Assembly (NCBI GenBank): GCA_035259385.1
Contig: DATFWL010000433.1
Span: 23,164 to 87,163 of the forward strand
DNA: 64,000 nt
Origin: QHWK01 sp035259385
GTDB lineage: Bacteria; Acidobacteriota; Vicinamibacteria; Vicinamibacterales; CAVVIG01
Reading direction: 5' to 3'
Both the position numbers and the translations under genes were made by a program. Below the pieces are notes generated by a model. It had not been told where the DNA came from, made no database searches, and was given only the letters and a program-made list of their open reading frames with translations. Within the stretch, counting starts at the first letter, position 1. Each line of letters opens with the position of its first letter. This document shows positions 9,203 through 17,868 of the stretch, piece after piece.

Positions 9203-10318
9203 TCAGCAGACCTCGTCCAGGGCGCGCTCTGCTTCGGCCCTCGGCAGGCGATCGATGTGCACGGACGGGTGCAGCGCGACCTTCAGCACGCCGTCGCGCT
9301 GGTGGCTGAACAGGTCGAAGGCCTCCTCGATCTGATCGAGGCTGAAGTGATGCGTCACCAGCGGCGACAGATCGACACGGTGCTGTTCGATCATCGCCAT
9401 CAGCCGGCGCATGCGCTCCTTGCCGCCCGGACAGAGCGTGGTCACGATCTGCTGATCGCCGAGGCCCGCGTGGAACGCCGCGTAGGGCGCCACCAGCTTG
9501 CCGTCGTAGACGCCAAGGCTCGACAGCGTCCCCCCGGGCCTCAGCGATCGCAGCGCGTTCTCGAACGTTTCCTGCTGGCCCAGCGCTTCGATCGCCACGT
9601 CGACGCCGCGCCCCTCGGTGAGCCGCTTGATCTCGGAGACCGGATCGCGCTCGTTCGCGTTGATCGTCACGGTGGCGCCGAATCGATGCGCGACCTCGAG
9701 CCGCTTCCGCATCGTGTCGACCGCGACGATGAGCGCCGCCCCTTTCAACCTGGCCCCGAGCGTGGCGCACAGCCCGATCGGACCCTGTGCGAAGACACCG
9801 ACGCTGTCGCCGACGCGGATGTTGCCGCGCTCGGCGCCGGCCAGGCCGGTGGAAAAGATGTCGGGGCACAGCACGACGTCCTCGTCGGCAAGGCCGCGCG
9901 GGATGGGGGCGAGGTTGGCTCTGGCATCCGGCACGAGCAGGAACTCCGCCCAGGCGCCATTGATGGTGTTGCCGAACTTCCAGCCGCCCATTGCGCCGCC
10001 GCACTGCGAGTGCGATCCGTTCAGGCAGTAGAAGCACTGCCCGCACGGCGTGATGGCCCCGACGATCACGCGCTGGCCGACCGCGTACAAATCGTCGAGC
10101 CCGGGCCCGAGTTCCGTGATGACGCCGACCGGTTCGTGTCCGAGTACGAGCCCTGGCTTGACAGGATATTCGCCGCGAACGATGTGAACGTCGGTGCCGC
10201 AGATGGTGGTGGTCGTGATACGAATCAGCGCCTCGCCGGCGCGTGGCCGTGGCTTGGGGACCTCTTCGATGGCGATGCGGCCCCGTCCCTTGAAGACCAC
10301 GGCTGTCATAGTCGTCAT
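9203..10318 (-). CDS. Zinc-dependent alcohol dehydrogenase (MDR family)
   Basis: A 371-residue medium-chain dehydrogenase. The catalytic zinc site is visible as ICGTDVH and GHEPVG. The structural zinc loop is CGQCFYCLNGSHSQC (C-x2-C-x2-C-x7-C). The NAD(P)-binding core is GVFAQGPIGLCATLGARLKGA. The sequence resembles the group annotated as NAD(P)-dependent, isopropanol- or threonine-dehydrogenase-like alcohol dehydrogenases. The ATG at 10318 is chosen over an upstream ATG because GGAG lies seven bases ahead and the extra 32 residues are not family-like. It precedes the CoA-binding protein on the same strand. It could re-oxidise NADH in fermentation, but the substrate is not determinable. Confidence 0.9.
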   Translation of the reverse strand: MTTMTAVVFKGRGRIAIEEVPKPRPRAGEALIRITTTTICGTDVHIVRGEYPVKPGLVLGHEPVGVITELGPGLDDLYAVGQRVIVGAITPCGQCFYCLNGSHSQCGGAMGGWKFGNTINGAWAEFLLVPDARANLAPIPRGLADEDVVLCPDIFSTGLAGAERGNIRVGDSVGVFAQGPIGLCATLGARLKGAALIVAVDTMRKRLEVAHRFGATVTINANERDPVSEIKRLTEGRGVDVAIEALGQQETFENALRSLRPGGTLSSLGVYDGKLVAPYAAFHAGLGDQQIVTTLCPGGKERMRRLMAMIEQHRVDLSPLVTHHFSLDQIEEAFDLFSHQRDGVLKVALHPSVHIDRLPRAEAERALDEVC

Positions 10319-10428
10319 GGGAAGACTCCGATGATTGAAGAAGCACGAACCGCGCCGCGCGGAATTGCGCCGGATTTGTGCGACTGGGAGCGGCAGCTGC
10401 CGGAAAAGCCGCACGGTGTGATCGAGCC

Positions 10429-10890
10429 TCAGAGCTCCGTGCCGTGCGGCAGCGCGGGATGCGCGACGCCGCAGCCGTCGGTGCCGTCGGTCGCCGGACT
10501 CCAGGCCGGCTTCCCGTCCGCACTGCGCAGCGTCAACGTCTTGCCGTCCTTGGTGACCGCCCGCGCGATGAACGACTTGTTGCCGTCGACGACGCTTCTC
10601 ATGCCGACGATCTCCAGCTGATCGTCGGCGAAGAACCAGAAGTTCTGCATGCCGATGTACAGCGCGGGCGCGACGTGCACGTTCAGCATCCCGTCAGGCG
10701 TCTTGAAATCGAAGTGGACGCCGACGGCGCCATCCGGCGCCACGAAGCTGACGGCGTGGACGATCGTCCCCGAGACGGTGACCTCCGCGCTCGGGTCGTA
10801 GGTGAGCGAGCCGCTCTGCGCCAGCACACCTGCGGTGGCGCTGAGCCAGAGGGCGCACATGAAGCCGCGTGAGACGAGAGTACGAGTCAT
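10429..10890 (-). CDS. Secreted protein of unknown function, last gene of the feo operon
   Basis: The 153-residue product has a signal peptide (about 1-25, ending VLAQ). The mature part is beta-rich, with blocks TVSGTIVHAVSFVAPDGAVGVHFDF, LNVHVAPALYIG and LEIVGMRSVVDGNKSFIARAV, reminiscent of small OB-fold-like periplasmic proteins. I do not recognise the family. Its ATG overlaps the stop of the radical SAM gene as ATGA, so it is the fourth and last gene of the FeoB-FeoA-radical SAM transcript. Conserved aspartate and histidine residues could bind iron or heme, but that is only suggested by the operon. Confidence 0.75.
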   Translation of the reverse strand: MTRTLVSRGFMCALWLSATAGVLAQSGSLTYDPSAEVTVSGTIVHAVSFVAPDGAVGVHFDFKTPDGMLNVHVAPALYIGMQNFWFFADDQLEIVGMRSVVDGNKSFIARAVTKDGKTLTLRSADGKPAWSPATDGTDGCGVAHPALPHGTEL

Positions 10891-12071
10891 GATCGGGCCT
10901 CCATCCGGATGATCCTGGCGGGCTGCACGTCGCCCGCCGGCTGGTATGAACAAAAGGGCTCTTCTGCGAGAAACGATCCGGTTGCGGCGTAGGCGCGGGC
11001 GCGGCACCCGCCGCAGAGCGATTGGTAACGGCACACCGCGCACTTGCCGTCGAGCGCTTCCGGATCGCGGAGATCGGCGAAGACGGGCGACCGATTCCAG
11101 ATGTCGGCGAACCGCTGCAGCCGCGTGTGGCCGGCGCTCACCGGCAGATAGCCGCACGGATAGACGGCGCCTTCGTTCGAGATGAAGCAGACGCTCGTGC
11201 CGGCCAGGCAGCCGCGCGTCATCGCGGACAGCGCCTGGCCGTGGCCGTGCGCGCCGCTGACGGCGTGGCTCGCGCCGGCGTGCGTCGTGAACGCGGGTGC
11301 CGCCTTCGCCCGGGTGCCCGGCGCGATGAACGTGGACGTCATGTCGCCGCGACTGCGCGCGTCTTCCAGCCGCTGCGCGCGAATCCGGTAGTAGTGCGGC
11401 GCGCACGTGGCCTTCAAGTCGATCGGACAGTCCTTCGACTCCTGGTCGAACCAGTGGAGCACGCGCTCGTACTCGTCGGCGGGCAGCATCTCGGCTGGCG
11501 CGATCTCGAGACCGCACCCGACCGGCACGAGCATGAACAGATGCAGCGCGTCAGCGCTGATCGCGAGGGCCAGTTCCAGCAGCTCCGGCAGCTCGGTGAC
11601 GTTGTGCTTCGCGACCGTCGAATTGATCTGCACCGACACGCCTTCGGCGCGCAGGTTCCGCAGGCCGCGCAGCGCGAGCGCGTGCGATCCGGGCAGCCCG
11701 CGGAAGCGATCGTGGGTGTCCGGCTTCGCGCCGTCGAGGCTGATCGCGACGCGCGAGAAGCCGGCGTCGGCGATGCGCGCCGCCACGCGCTCGGTGACGA
11801 GCGTGCCATTGGTCGCGAGGGCCATCCGGAATCCGCTCTCGACGCCGTACTCGCCGATGTCGAACAGGTCGGGGCGGAACAGCGGCTCGCCGCCCGACAG
11901 CACCATCACCGGCCGTGCGACTGTCGCGATGTCGTCGATCAGGTCGAGCGCGCGTCGCGTCGTCAGCTCCATCGGGCCGAGCGAGCGCTGTGGCACGGCC
12001 CGGCAATGGCGGCAGCTCAGATTGCACGCCTTCGTGGTCTCCCAGAACACGAGCCGAAGCGAGGGAGTCAT
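10887..12071 (-). CDS. AhbD/NirJ-like radical SAM-SPASM protein (probable heme b synthase)
   Basis: This 394-residue protein has the radical SAM motif CNLSCRHC (C16, C20, C23). The GGEP segment and NGTLV follow, and a C-terminal SPASM region has cysteines in MTRGCLAGTSVCF, YPCGYL, CAVCRYQSLCGGCRARAY and EPFCSY. The linear match, including LKATCAPHYYRI and CGGCRARAYAATGSFLAEEPFC, is closest to AhbD, the enzyme that decarboxylates iron-coproporphyrin III to heme b in the siroheme route; NirJ is the main alternative. An insertion of about 40 residues (about 252-290, Ala/His rich) precedes MTRGC. The gene overlaps FeoA upstream and the secreted protein downstream (ATGA both times), tying heme synthesis to Fe(II) uptake. 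Confidence 0.82.
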   Translation of the reverse strand: MTPSLRLVFWETTKACNLSCRHCRAVPQRSLGPMELTTRRALDLIDDIATVARPVMVLSGGEPLFRPDLFDIGEYGVESGFRMALATNGTLVTERVAARIADAGFSRVAISLDGAKPDTHDRFRGLPGSHALALRGLRNLRAEGVSVQINSTVAKHNVTELPELLELALAISADALHLFMLVPVGCGLEIAPAEMLPADEYERVLHWFDQESKDCPIDLKATCAPHYYRIRAQRLEDARSRGDMTSTFIAPGTRAKAAPAFTTHAGASHAVSGAHGHGQALSAMTRGCLAGTSVCFISNEGAVYPCGYLPVSAGHTRLQRFADIWNRSPVFADLRDPEALDGKCAVCRYQSLCGGCRARAYAATGSFLAEEPFCSYQPAGDVQPARIIRMEARS

Positions 12072-12343
12072 GATCGGATCTCCTCACAGCGCACGATGAT
12101 CGACGCCGCGACGCTCCGCTCGGCGGCGAGCTCGGTCTGATCGCACAGGAAGACGACGCCGGGAAACGTCTGCAGAACGGTGATGCGGGCGCCCGGTGTC
12201 ACGCCGAGGCCGAGCAGTCGATCCGCGCGGCCGTCGGCGCCGGCACGGCGGCGAATCTCGACCACGACGCCGCGCGATCCTTCGCCGAGCGCGGACAGCG
12301 GCCGCACGCCGTCAGAACTGAATGCCAAGGCGATGGAGGGCAT
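12068..12343 (-). CDS. feoA: FeoA-domain protein
   Basis: A 91-residue SH3-like FeoA domain protein: LSALGEGSRGVVVEI, RLLGLGVTPGARITVLQ and AAERSVAASIIVR fit the family. It overlaps the end of feoB by 32 bases if the ATG at 12343 is used; a GTG at about 12307 is an alternative that would remove most of the overlap but has no clear Shine-Dalgarno sequence. Its stop overlaps the start of the radical SAM gene (ATGA). FeoA binds FeoB at the cytoplasmic face and is needed for Fe(II) transport in known systems. Confidence 0.88.
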   Translation of the reverse strand: MPSIALAFSSDGVRPLSALGEGSRGVVVEIRRRAGADGRADRLLGLGVTPGARITVLQTFPGVVFLCDQTELAAERSVAASIIVRCEEIRS

Positions 12344-14102
12344 AGTTCAGTCCCGCCCCGGTGAAGATGGCGATCGGCGTGATCACGCCGAGGATCGCGA
12401 GTCCCGTCCTGAGGCCGCGCTCGCGCACCATCATCAGAAAGTTGGCCACGCATGGAACGAAGAGCGTCATCACCGTGAGCGCGACAACCGCCTGCACGCC
12501 GGTGAGCTGACCGCTGTGCGCCAGCTGAAAGAGTCCCGCCGCTCCGTAATCGCGCCGCAGAAAACCCATCACCAGGATTTGCGCGGTCGCCGGCGGCAGA
12601 CCGAGCAGGCCGGTGACGATGGGCCGGCCGGCGGTTGCGATGATCGTCAGCGTCCCCGACCGGTCGAGCACGAACAGCAGCGCCGTGCCGGCGAGGAACA
12701 GCGGCACCGCTTCGCCGAGATACCACCACACGCGGAGCCGCGTCTTGGTGAGGAGGTTGCCGAGGCGCGGCCAGCGGATCGGCGGCAGCTCGAGGATGAA
12801 CTCGGAGCGCTCGCCCTTCAGCACGCGAGCGGCGAGCCAGCCGACCAGAAACATCTGCGCCAGCACCACGGCGAACAGCGTGCCGAGCGCGGCGAACGAG
12901 ATGCCGCCGAGGATGCCCATGATCGTCGCGAGCTGCGCCGAGCAGGGGATCCCCAGCGCGAGCAGCAGGATCGCGATCAGGCGTTCCTTGGGCGTCCCCA
13001 GAATCCGCGTCGTCATCGTGGCCATCGTGTCGCAGCCGAGGCCGAGGACCATCGGCAGCACCGCCTTGCCGTTCAGGCCCATGACGCGGAACATGCGGTC
13101 GCAGAAGATGGCGAGGCGCGGGATGTAGCCGCTGTCCTCGAGGAACCCGAACATCAGGAAGAACGTCGTGACCACCGGCAGCACGATCGCGATCGAATAG
13201 GTGAGCCCCATGGTGATGAGGCCGTACGGACCGACCAGAAAATCGCGGATCGCGGGAACCGGCACGACGCGGGCGGCCAGCCACGTCGACGCCGGGTTGA
13301 TCGCCTGGCCGAAGAGGCCATCCTCGAGCAATCTCACCAGCGTCTGCGCGCCGAAAACGCCCACGAAGAGATAGAGGGCATACAAAACGGCGGCGAGAAT
13401 CGGCAGTCCCGTGAGCGGCCGGCGCGTCGCGCGTGCCAGTGTCTCCTGGACGGAAGCCAGTGACAGCGTGGACATGCGCAAGACGCGCGCGGTCAGCTCA
13501 TGCGCCCAGACCGCGCGGCCGCTCGCGCGTGGGTGCGCCGGCACAGAAGGCCGTGACGCACGCGCGAGCGCGCCGCGCAGTTCCGAGAGTCCGCGGCCTT
13601 CGACCGCGACCATTTCGACGACGGGGATCTGCAACGCCTCGGCGAGCGCCGGGACGTCAATCGAGATGCCGCGGGCGAACGCTTCGTCGACCATGTTCAG
13701 CGCCAGCACGATCGGCTTGCCGAAGTCGGCGAGCTGCGCCGTCAACATCAGCGCCCGGCGGAGATTCCGCGCGTCGGCGACCTGCACCACGAGGTCTGCC
13801 TGATCGCTGGCGACGACGTCGCGGGTGATGCGTTCGTCCTCGCTGATCGTGCCCTCGAGCGCGTTCACGCCAGGCGTGTCGACGAGATCGCACACGTCGG
13901 CGCCGACGAGCGCACGGCCCCTGGTGATTGCGACGGTCGTGCCCGGGTAATTCGAAACGGTGACGTAGCGGCCCGTCAGCCGTCCGAAGACCACGCTCTT
14001 TCCGACGTTCGGCTGGCCGACCAGCACGACCCGCAGCGGGCGCGCGCGGAGCGTCAGGGTCCGGTGAGCGGCGGCGCGTTCGTGGACGACGTGACAGGTC
14101 AT
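12312..14102 (-). CDS. feoB: Ferrous iron transporter FeoB (short form)
   Basis: This 596-residue protein has an N-terminal G domain with G1 GQPNVGKS (29-36), G2-like YPGTT, G3 DTPG and G4 NMVD. A hydrophobic Gate-type transporter follows, with two repeats: GYIPRLAIFCDRMFRVMGLNGKAVLPMVLGLGCD and a later FLRRDYGAAGLF segment. It is shorter than E. coli FeoB (773), mainly at the C-terminus and in the GDI region, and resembles compact FeoB proteins of environmental bacteria. The start at 14102 is the first ATG. It is the first gene of a four-gene minus-strand operon and should import Fe(II) across the inner membrane under reducing conditions. Confidence 0.93.
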   Translation of the reverse strand: MTCHVVHERAAAHRTLTLRARPLRVVLVGQPNVGKSVVFGRLTGRYVTVSNYPGTTVAITRGRALVGADVCDLVDTPGVNALEGTISEDERITRDVVASDQADLVVQVADARNLRRALMLTAQLADFGKPIVLALNMVDEAFARGISIDVPALAEALQIPVVEMVAVEGRGLSELRGALARASRPSVPAHPRASGRAVWAHELTARVLRMSTLSLASVQETLARATRRPLTGLPILAAVLYALYLFVGVFGAQTLVRLLEDGLFGQAINPASTWLAARVVPVPAIRDFLVGPYGLITMGLTYSIAIVLPVVTTFFLMFGFLEDSGYIPRLAIFCDRMFRVMGLNGKAVLPMVLGLGCDTMATMTTRILGTPKERLIAILLLALGIPCSAQLATIMGILGGISFAALGTLFAVVLAQMFLVGWLAARVLKGERSEFILELPPIRWPRLGNLLTKTRLRVWWYLGEAVPLFLAGTALLFVLDRSGTLTIIATAGRPIVTGLLGLPPATAQILVMGFLRRDYGAAGLFQLAHSGQLTGVQAVVALTVMTLFVPCVANFLMMVRERGLRTGLAILGVITPIAIFTGAGLNYALHRLGIQF

Positions 14103-14415
14103 CGTGAAGTCGGATGTCAGGCGTTCGAGTCAGAAATCGGTCGTCACCACTGAGGGCAAGCGGAGTGCCGAGTTGTCTCCCCGGAATTTGCTGGCAGTTG
14201 TCGAGAGATGACGGGATCCCGGCAACGGGACGCGGCGGGATTTTCGCGGGGCGCCGCGGAATTTTCCCCTAGCCCCCTCGCCGAGACAGAAAAAAAGACC
14301 TGGCGAGCGGTGCGGAGGGAGCACCGCTCGCCAGGCCTCACCGGGTTCGAGAACGTTCCCCCGAACCCTTTCTCGTGTACGTTTCAGCTAGCCCCTAGCA
14401 CCGAGCCCCGAGCCC
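14103..14415. other. Intergenic region between feoB and the MtrB-like gene
   Basis: About 310 bases without a gene. It holds the intrinsic terminator of the MtrAB operon (14290-14335) and, nearer feoB, presumably the feo promoter. I found no convincing -10/-35 pair, Fur-type palindrome or FNR box there by eye. Confidence 0.6.
14290..14335 (-). terminator. Intrinsic terminator of the MtrAB operon
   Basis: A perfect 15-base-pair stem (arms 14299-14313 and 14321-14335) with a seven-base loop. On the minus strand it is followed directly by a T-rich run (complement of 14290-14298, TCTTTTTTT). It lies 80 bases past the stop of the MtrB-like gene. It also shields the feo operon from read-through. 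Confidence 0.9.
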
Positions 14416-16620
14416 CTACCAGAGATACGTGATTCGCGCGGCGATCGTGTTCGCGGTGTACGGCAGATACCGATATCCGATCATCACTATCCCTGGCGAC
14501 GCTGTCGCCGGGAGCGCCAGACCCGGTTGCGGCCCGAGCGCGAAGTCGCTGGTCTGGTAAGCGTCGTACCAGTAGATGCCGCCCACGGCAAAGTGCGGCG
14601 TCAGGAAATACTTTCCGTCGACGGTGCCGCGCCGTAGCGCGTTGGTCACCGCGGGCAGCTGGGCCGGCGGCGCCAGCGTCGTACTCGGAGCCAGACCGTA
14701 TACGTAGGTCGAGCGCGCGTCGCTGACGTCGTAGGCAATCCGCAATTCGGTCTTCGGCATCACTCTCAGCAGGTCCAGCGACACCGTCCACGTCTTCACC
14801 GTGTCCGCGCTGTCGTCGGTCCAGTCTCGCCGCGGATCGGTGAAGGTCGGGTCGGGCGCCGGATTCGCGGTCCGCGACGCCTGCAGCGCGTCGTACTTCT
14901 CCCAGCCGTACTCGATGCCGAGGTTCACCTTCTCGCCCGGCACGTAGTTGACGCCGACCGAGTAAACGTGGTTGTCGTTGCTGCGAAGCCCGAAATTCGT
15001 CCCCGGATAGTTCTCGCGACCGACGCCGGCGGTGCCGCTGAACGACAGGAACGAGGCCGGCGTCACGTAGACGATCGCCGAGACGCGATCGCGATCGCGG
15101 TCCGAGATGTCGAACTGGCGCAGCGACGGCTGCTCGCCGATCGCGATCAGCTCGGCTTCGTCGACCGGCGAGCCGCGCAGCTGCCCGTGCTCGTAGACAC
15201 CGCGCAGCGTCAGCCACGAGACGCCGGTGAGGTCGATCGAGAAGCGCCCGATGTCCTCGGTCGTCCGCTCCACGATCCGGTAGGTGCGGTCGTTCTGCGC
15301 GCGCGTGTAGCCGGCGCGCAGGCCGAGGTAGCGCACCGGCGAGTACGAGGCGTCGGCGTCGAAGGTGTGCCGCGTGTATCCGAATGGCTCCGATTCGTGG
15401 TTGAGCGTGGCCGTGTACGCGGTGTCGTAGTTCACGTAGGCGCCGGTCTCGAAGACCGGCGTCCGGTTGTCCAACTCGTACTGGCGATAGCGCGCGCTGA
15501 ACCACAACGTGCTGGTCGGCCGCGACGTGACGTTGTAGTACATCGCCACGGTCCGCGCCTCGGCTTCGGCGGTCCTCCGCTCGAGCGGCACCACCGGCAG
15601 CTGCGCGTTCACGGTCATCGGCAGCAGCGCGTCGTTCTGACTCATGCGGCCGACCGAGAGGAACCCCGTCGCTCGGCTGTGGCCGGCGAAGTTCACGCCG
15701 CCGGAGACGATGGCCGAATTCATGTCGCTGTTCGGCCAGAGCGACTCGCGCCCCATCCCCGGCGCCGACGAGCCGTTCACGTTCGGCGCGTCGGTGACGC
15801 GCACCGGGTTGTCCCAGGTGAACGTCGGGACGTTGTTGCGGAAGAACGATCCCTCGTAGCCGATCTTCGCGAACGCGTGGCTGTTGGCGATCTCGAGCGC
15901 GGTGCCGAGATCGGTCGTCCGGTGATCGATCGGTACCGCGAGCTCGACGGTCGCCGGAGATCCGCCGATTCCGAAGCTGCCCGCCCACGGCTGCTGGCCC
16001 TGCCGATCGGTGTTCCTCAGCCAGATCGTCACGTCGACGTTGCGCGTCGCGTTGTAGATCAGGTTCGCGTTGGCGACGTACCGGCGGCTATGCAGATCGA
16101 ACACCGATCCGACCTGCGCGGCGTCGACGAGCGAGACCGCCTTGTTCTGAAGCGCGAGCTGCAGGCTGTCGCTGATCGCCGCCGTCCCTCCGCTGGTGCT
16201 GTAGATCGACTGCGTGGTCTGGCTGAAATAGAGCGGGATCTGATTCCACTCGAAGTTCGCTCTCACCTTGCCGTAGTTGTTGTACGACCCGGCGACGCGC
16301 TGGTCGCGGTAGCCGAGGTGATCCGCCTCGAGCCTGAAGAGATACTGATCGGTCGTCTTGCCCCAGCGGAACCTGTCGACAGTGGCCCCGTTGCGGAGGT
16401 CCTGATACCGCTGACGGCGCGCCTCGTCGGAGTCGACTGTGTACACGGTGCCGCGGTACCCGAACTCGATCTGGTTCACCGCCCCACCGAACTCGGCCGG
16501 TGCGGGTGCCGGCGCCAGCGCGGCGTCCTGCGGCGCCGGGCTCAGCGCCTTGTCCTGCGCCATCGCGCCTCCGGAAACCAGGAGGAGCGCGGCGACGAGC
16601 ATCAGCTGTCGGGTGCGCAT
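14416..16620 (-). CDS. MtrB/PioB-family outer membrane beta-barrel protein
   Basis: The 734-residue protein has a signal peptide ending GGAMAQD. The rest is a long series of alternating beta strands (for example TNFGLRSNDNHVYSVGVNYV), ending in an outer-membrane-type strand with terminal aromatic residue (TIAARITYLW). Length, the QIEFGYRGTVYTVDSDEARRQRYQDLRNG opening and pairing with a decaheme cytochrome match the MtrB/PioB family, the porin that sheathes MtrA/PioA. I place the start at 16620, with GGGAGA eight bases upstream; an ATG at 16626 is too close to that box. It begins 13 bases after the decaheme gene, so the two form an operon that ends at the terminator at 14290-14335. Confidence 0.9.
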   Translation of the reverse strand: MRTRQLMLVAALLLVSGGAMAQDKALSPAPQDAALAPAPAPAEFGGAVNQIEFGYRGTVYTVDSDEARRQRYQDLRNGATVDRFRWGKTTDQYLFRLEADHLGYRDQRVAGSYNNYGKVRANFEWNQIPLYFSQTTQSIYSTSGGTAAISDSLQLALQNKAVSLVDAAQVGSVFDLHSRRYVANANLIYNATRNVDVTIWLRNTDRQGQQPWAGSFGIGGSPATVELAVPIDHRTTDLGTALEIANSHAFAKIGYEGSFFRNNVPTFTWDNPVRVTDAPNVNGSSAPGMGRESLWPNSDMNSAIVSGGVNFAGHSRATGFLSVGRMSQNDALLPMTVNAQLPVVPLERRTAEAEARTVAMYYNVTSRPTSTLWFSARYRQYELDNRTPVFETGAYVNYDTAYTATLNHESEPFGYTRHTFDADASYSPVRYLGLRAGYTRAQNDRTYRIVERTTEDIGRFSIDLTGVSWLTLRGVYEHGQLRGSPVDEAELIAIGEQPSLRQFDISDRDRDRVSAIVYVTPASFLSFSGTAGVGRENYPGTNFGLRSNDNHVYSVGVNYVPGEKVNLGIEYGWEKYDALQASRTANPAPDPTFTDPRRDWTDDSADTVKTWTVSLDLLRVMPKTELRIAYDVSDARSTYVYGLAPSTTLAPPAQLPAVTNALRRGTVDGKYFLTPHFAVGGIYWYDAYQTSDFALGPQPGLALPATASPGIVMIGYRYLPYTANTIAARITYLW

Positions 16621-16633
16621 GGCCATTCTCCCG

Positions 16634-17653
16634 TCAGCGAAGGAACTGCGCGCCGGCCGGGTGGTTCGAACCGTGAATCTGCGCGTGACAGTTCACACAG
16701 GCGCGGCCGACCACGCGGTTGCTGCCGCTGGCGACCTGCGCCGCGTCGTACATGGTCGCCGGATGGCGGCTGCTGACGTGGCATCGCTGGCAGAGCATCG
16801 GCGCCTTCGCCACGAGCATGCGGTCGTTGTTCGACCCGTGTGGATCGTGGCAGCTCACGCAGTTCTCCCGGCCCGCGGCGTGCTCCCAGAGGAACGGTCC
16901 GCGCTTCTCGGCGTGGCAGCTCGCGCACGCCTCGTTGATGCTGTTGCCGACCTTCAGCATCCGGACGTTGTTCGATCCGTGCGGACTGTGGCAGGAGGTG
17001 CAGTCCAGCTTTCCTTCACGGACCGGCATGTGGCCCGACTTCTTCACCTTCATCGCTTCCTGCTTGTGGCAGCTCTCGCAGGTCTCGACCGCCGTCGCCG
17101 TTTTCAGCTGAAAGCGTTCGGACTTCGGCGCGTGCACGCTGTGGCAGGTCGCGCACGACACGTTGCGGGCGTCGTGCATGCTGCCAGGCCAGTCGGCATG
17201 CGGGCCCTTGGCGTGACAGGTCAGGCAGGTCGCGTTCGCGTCGCGCGCACTGAGCGCGTCGAAGCGACGGATGTCTTCCTTCTTCCCGGAGTCGGCATGC
17301 TGCTGTCCGGGACCATGGCATGCTTCGCAGCTCTGGCCGGCGTTCTTGCCGGCCGGCGTGCGGACGTTCTGCGCCCTGCCGTGCAAGGTCGCGTGGATGC
17401 TCCTGCCTTCGGCTTCGTGGCAGGTGACGCAGGTCTCCTCACCCACGAAGCTGTTGGACTGTGCCGGGTCCGCGGACGGCGGCGGCGTCGTCGCGAGCGT
17501 GGCTGCGGGCGCGCTGTGCGCCGTGAGCGCAGCGGCTGGCTGCGGCGCCGGCGTGCTGCCGCCTGCGGCAATCACGCCGACCGTCGCGCACCAGACGAGC
17601 GCGAGCGCGATCACCAGCGTCGTCGCCGGAAAACCGTCACTGCGTGGTGTCAT
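16634..17653 (-). CDS. MtrA/DmsE-family decaheme c-type cytochrome
   Basis: A 339-residue exported protein with an N-terminal hydrophobic segment (about 11-31), an Ala/Pro-rich linker and ten CXXCH motifs: CVTCH, CEACH, CLTCH, CATCH, CESCH, CTSCH, CASCH, CVSCH, CQRCH, CVNCH. The repeated CHSPHGSNN and CHDPHGSNN, with spaced distal histidines, are the signature of the MtrA/DmsE/PioA family. Together with the MtrB-like porin downstream it forms a porin-cytochrome conduit that carries electrons across the outer membrane. No MtrC-like surface cytochrome is in the window. The N-terminus may stay as a membrane anchor, since the signal has no clear cleavage site. Confidence 0.93.
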   Translation of the reverse strand: MTPRSDGFPATTLVIALALVWCATVGVIAAGGSTPAPQPAAALTAHSAPAATLATTPPPSADPAQSNSFVGEETCVTCHEAEGRSIHATLHGRAQNVRTPAGKNAGQSCEACHGPGQQHADSGKKEDIRRFDALSARDANATCLTCHAKGPHADWPGSMHDARNVSCATCHSVHAPKSERFQLKTATAVETCESCHKQEAMKVKKSGHMPVREGKLDCTSCHSPHGSNNVRMLKVGNSINEACASCHAEKRGPFLWEHAAGRENCVSCHDPHGSNNDRMLVAKAPMLCQRCHVSSRHPATMYDAAQVASGSNRVVGRACVNCHAQIHGSNHPAGAQFLR

Positions 17654-17781
17654 GTCAGTCGGCCCCTGAATCGGTGTCGGCGGGAAACCGGCGGAATCGC
17701 CGGGTCCCGCACGACACAGTGCAACGTGAGTGCCCGCGCGCGGCGGCGAGCGGTCGCGACAGCTGCGCGGATGATTCGGGG

Positions 17782-17823
17782 AAAAGAAAAGGGGACTTCT
17801 CCGCAGGCCGCGAAAAAGTCCCC
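17782..17823 (-). terminator. Probable intrinsic terminator
   Basis: Arms GGGGACTT (17791-17798) and AAGTCCCC (17816-17823) can pair. On the minus strand the hairpin is followed by TTTTCTTTT (complement of 17782-17790). It lies 46 bases past the stop of the small secreted protein at 17869 and upstream of the decaheme gene, so it should end the former transcript. Confidence 0.65.
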
Positions 17824-17868
17824 AGTGCCGCGATCGAATGACGCGGCGTTGCCGGGCACGGAGCGCGA

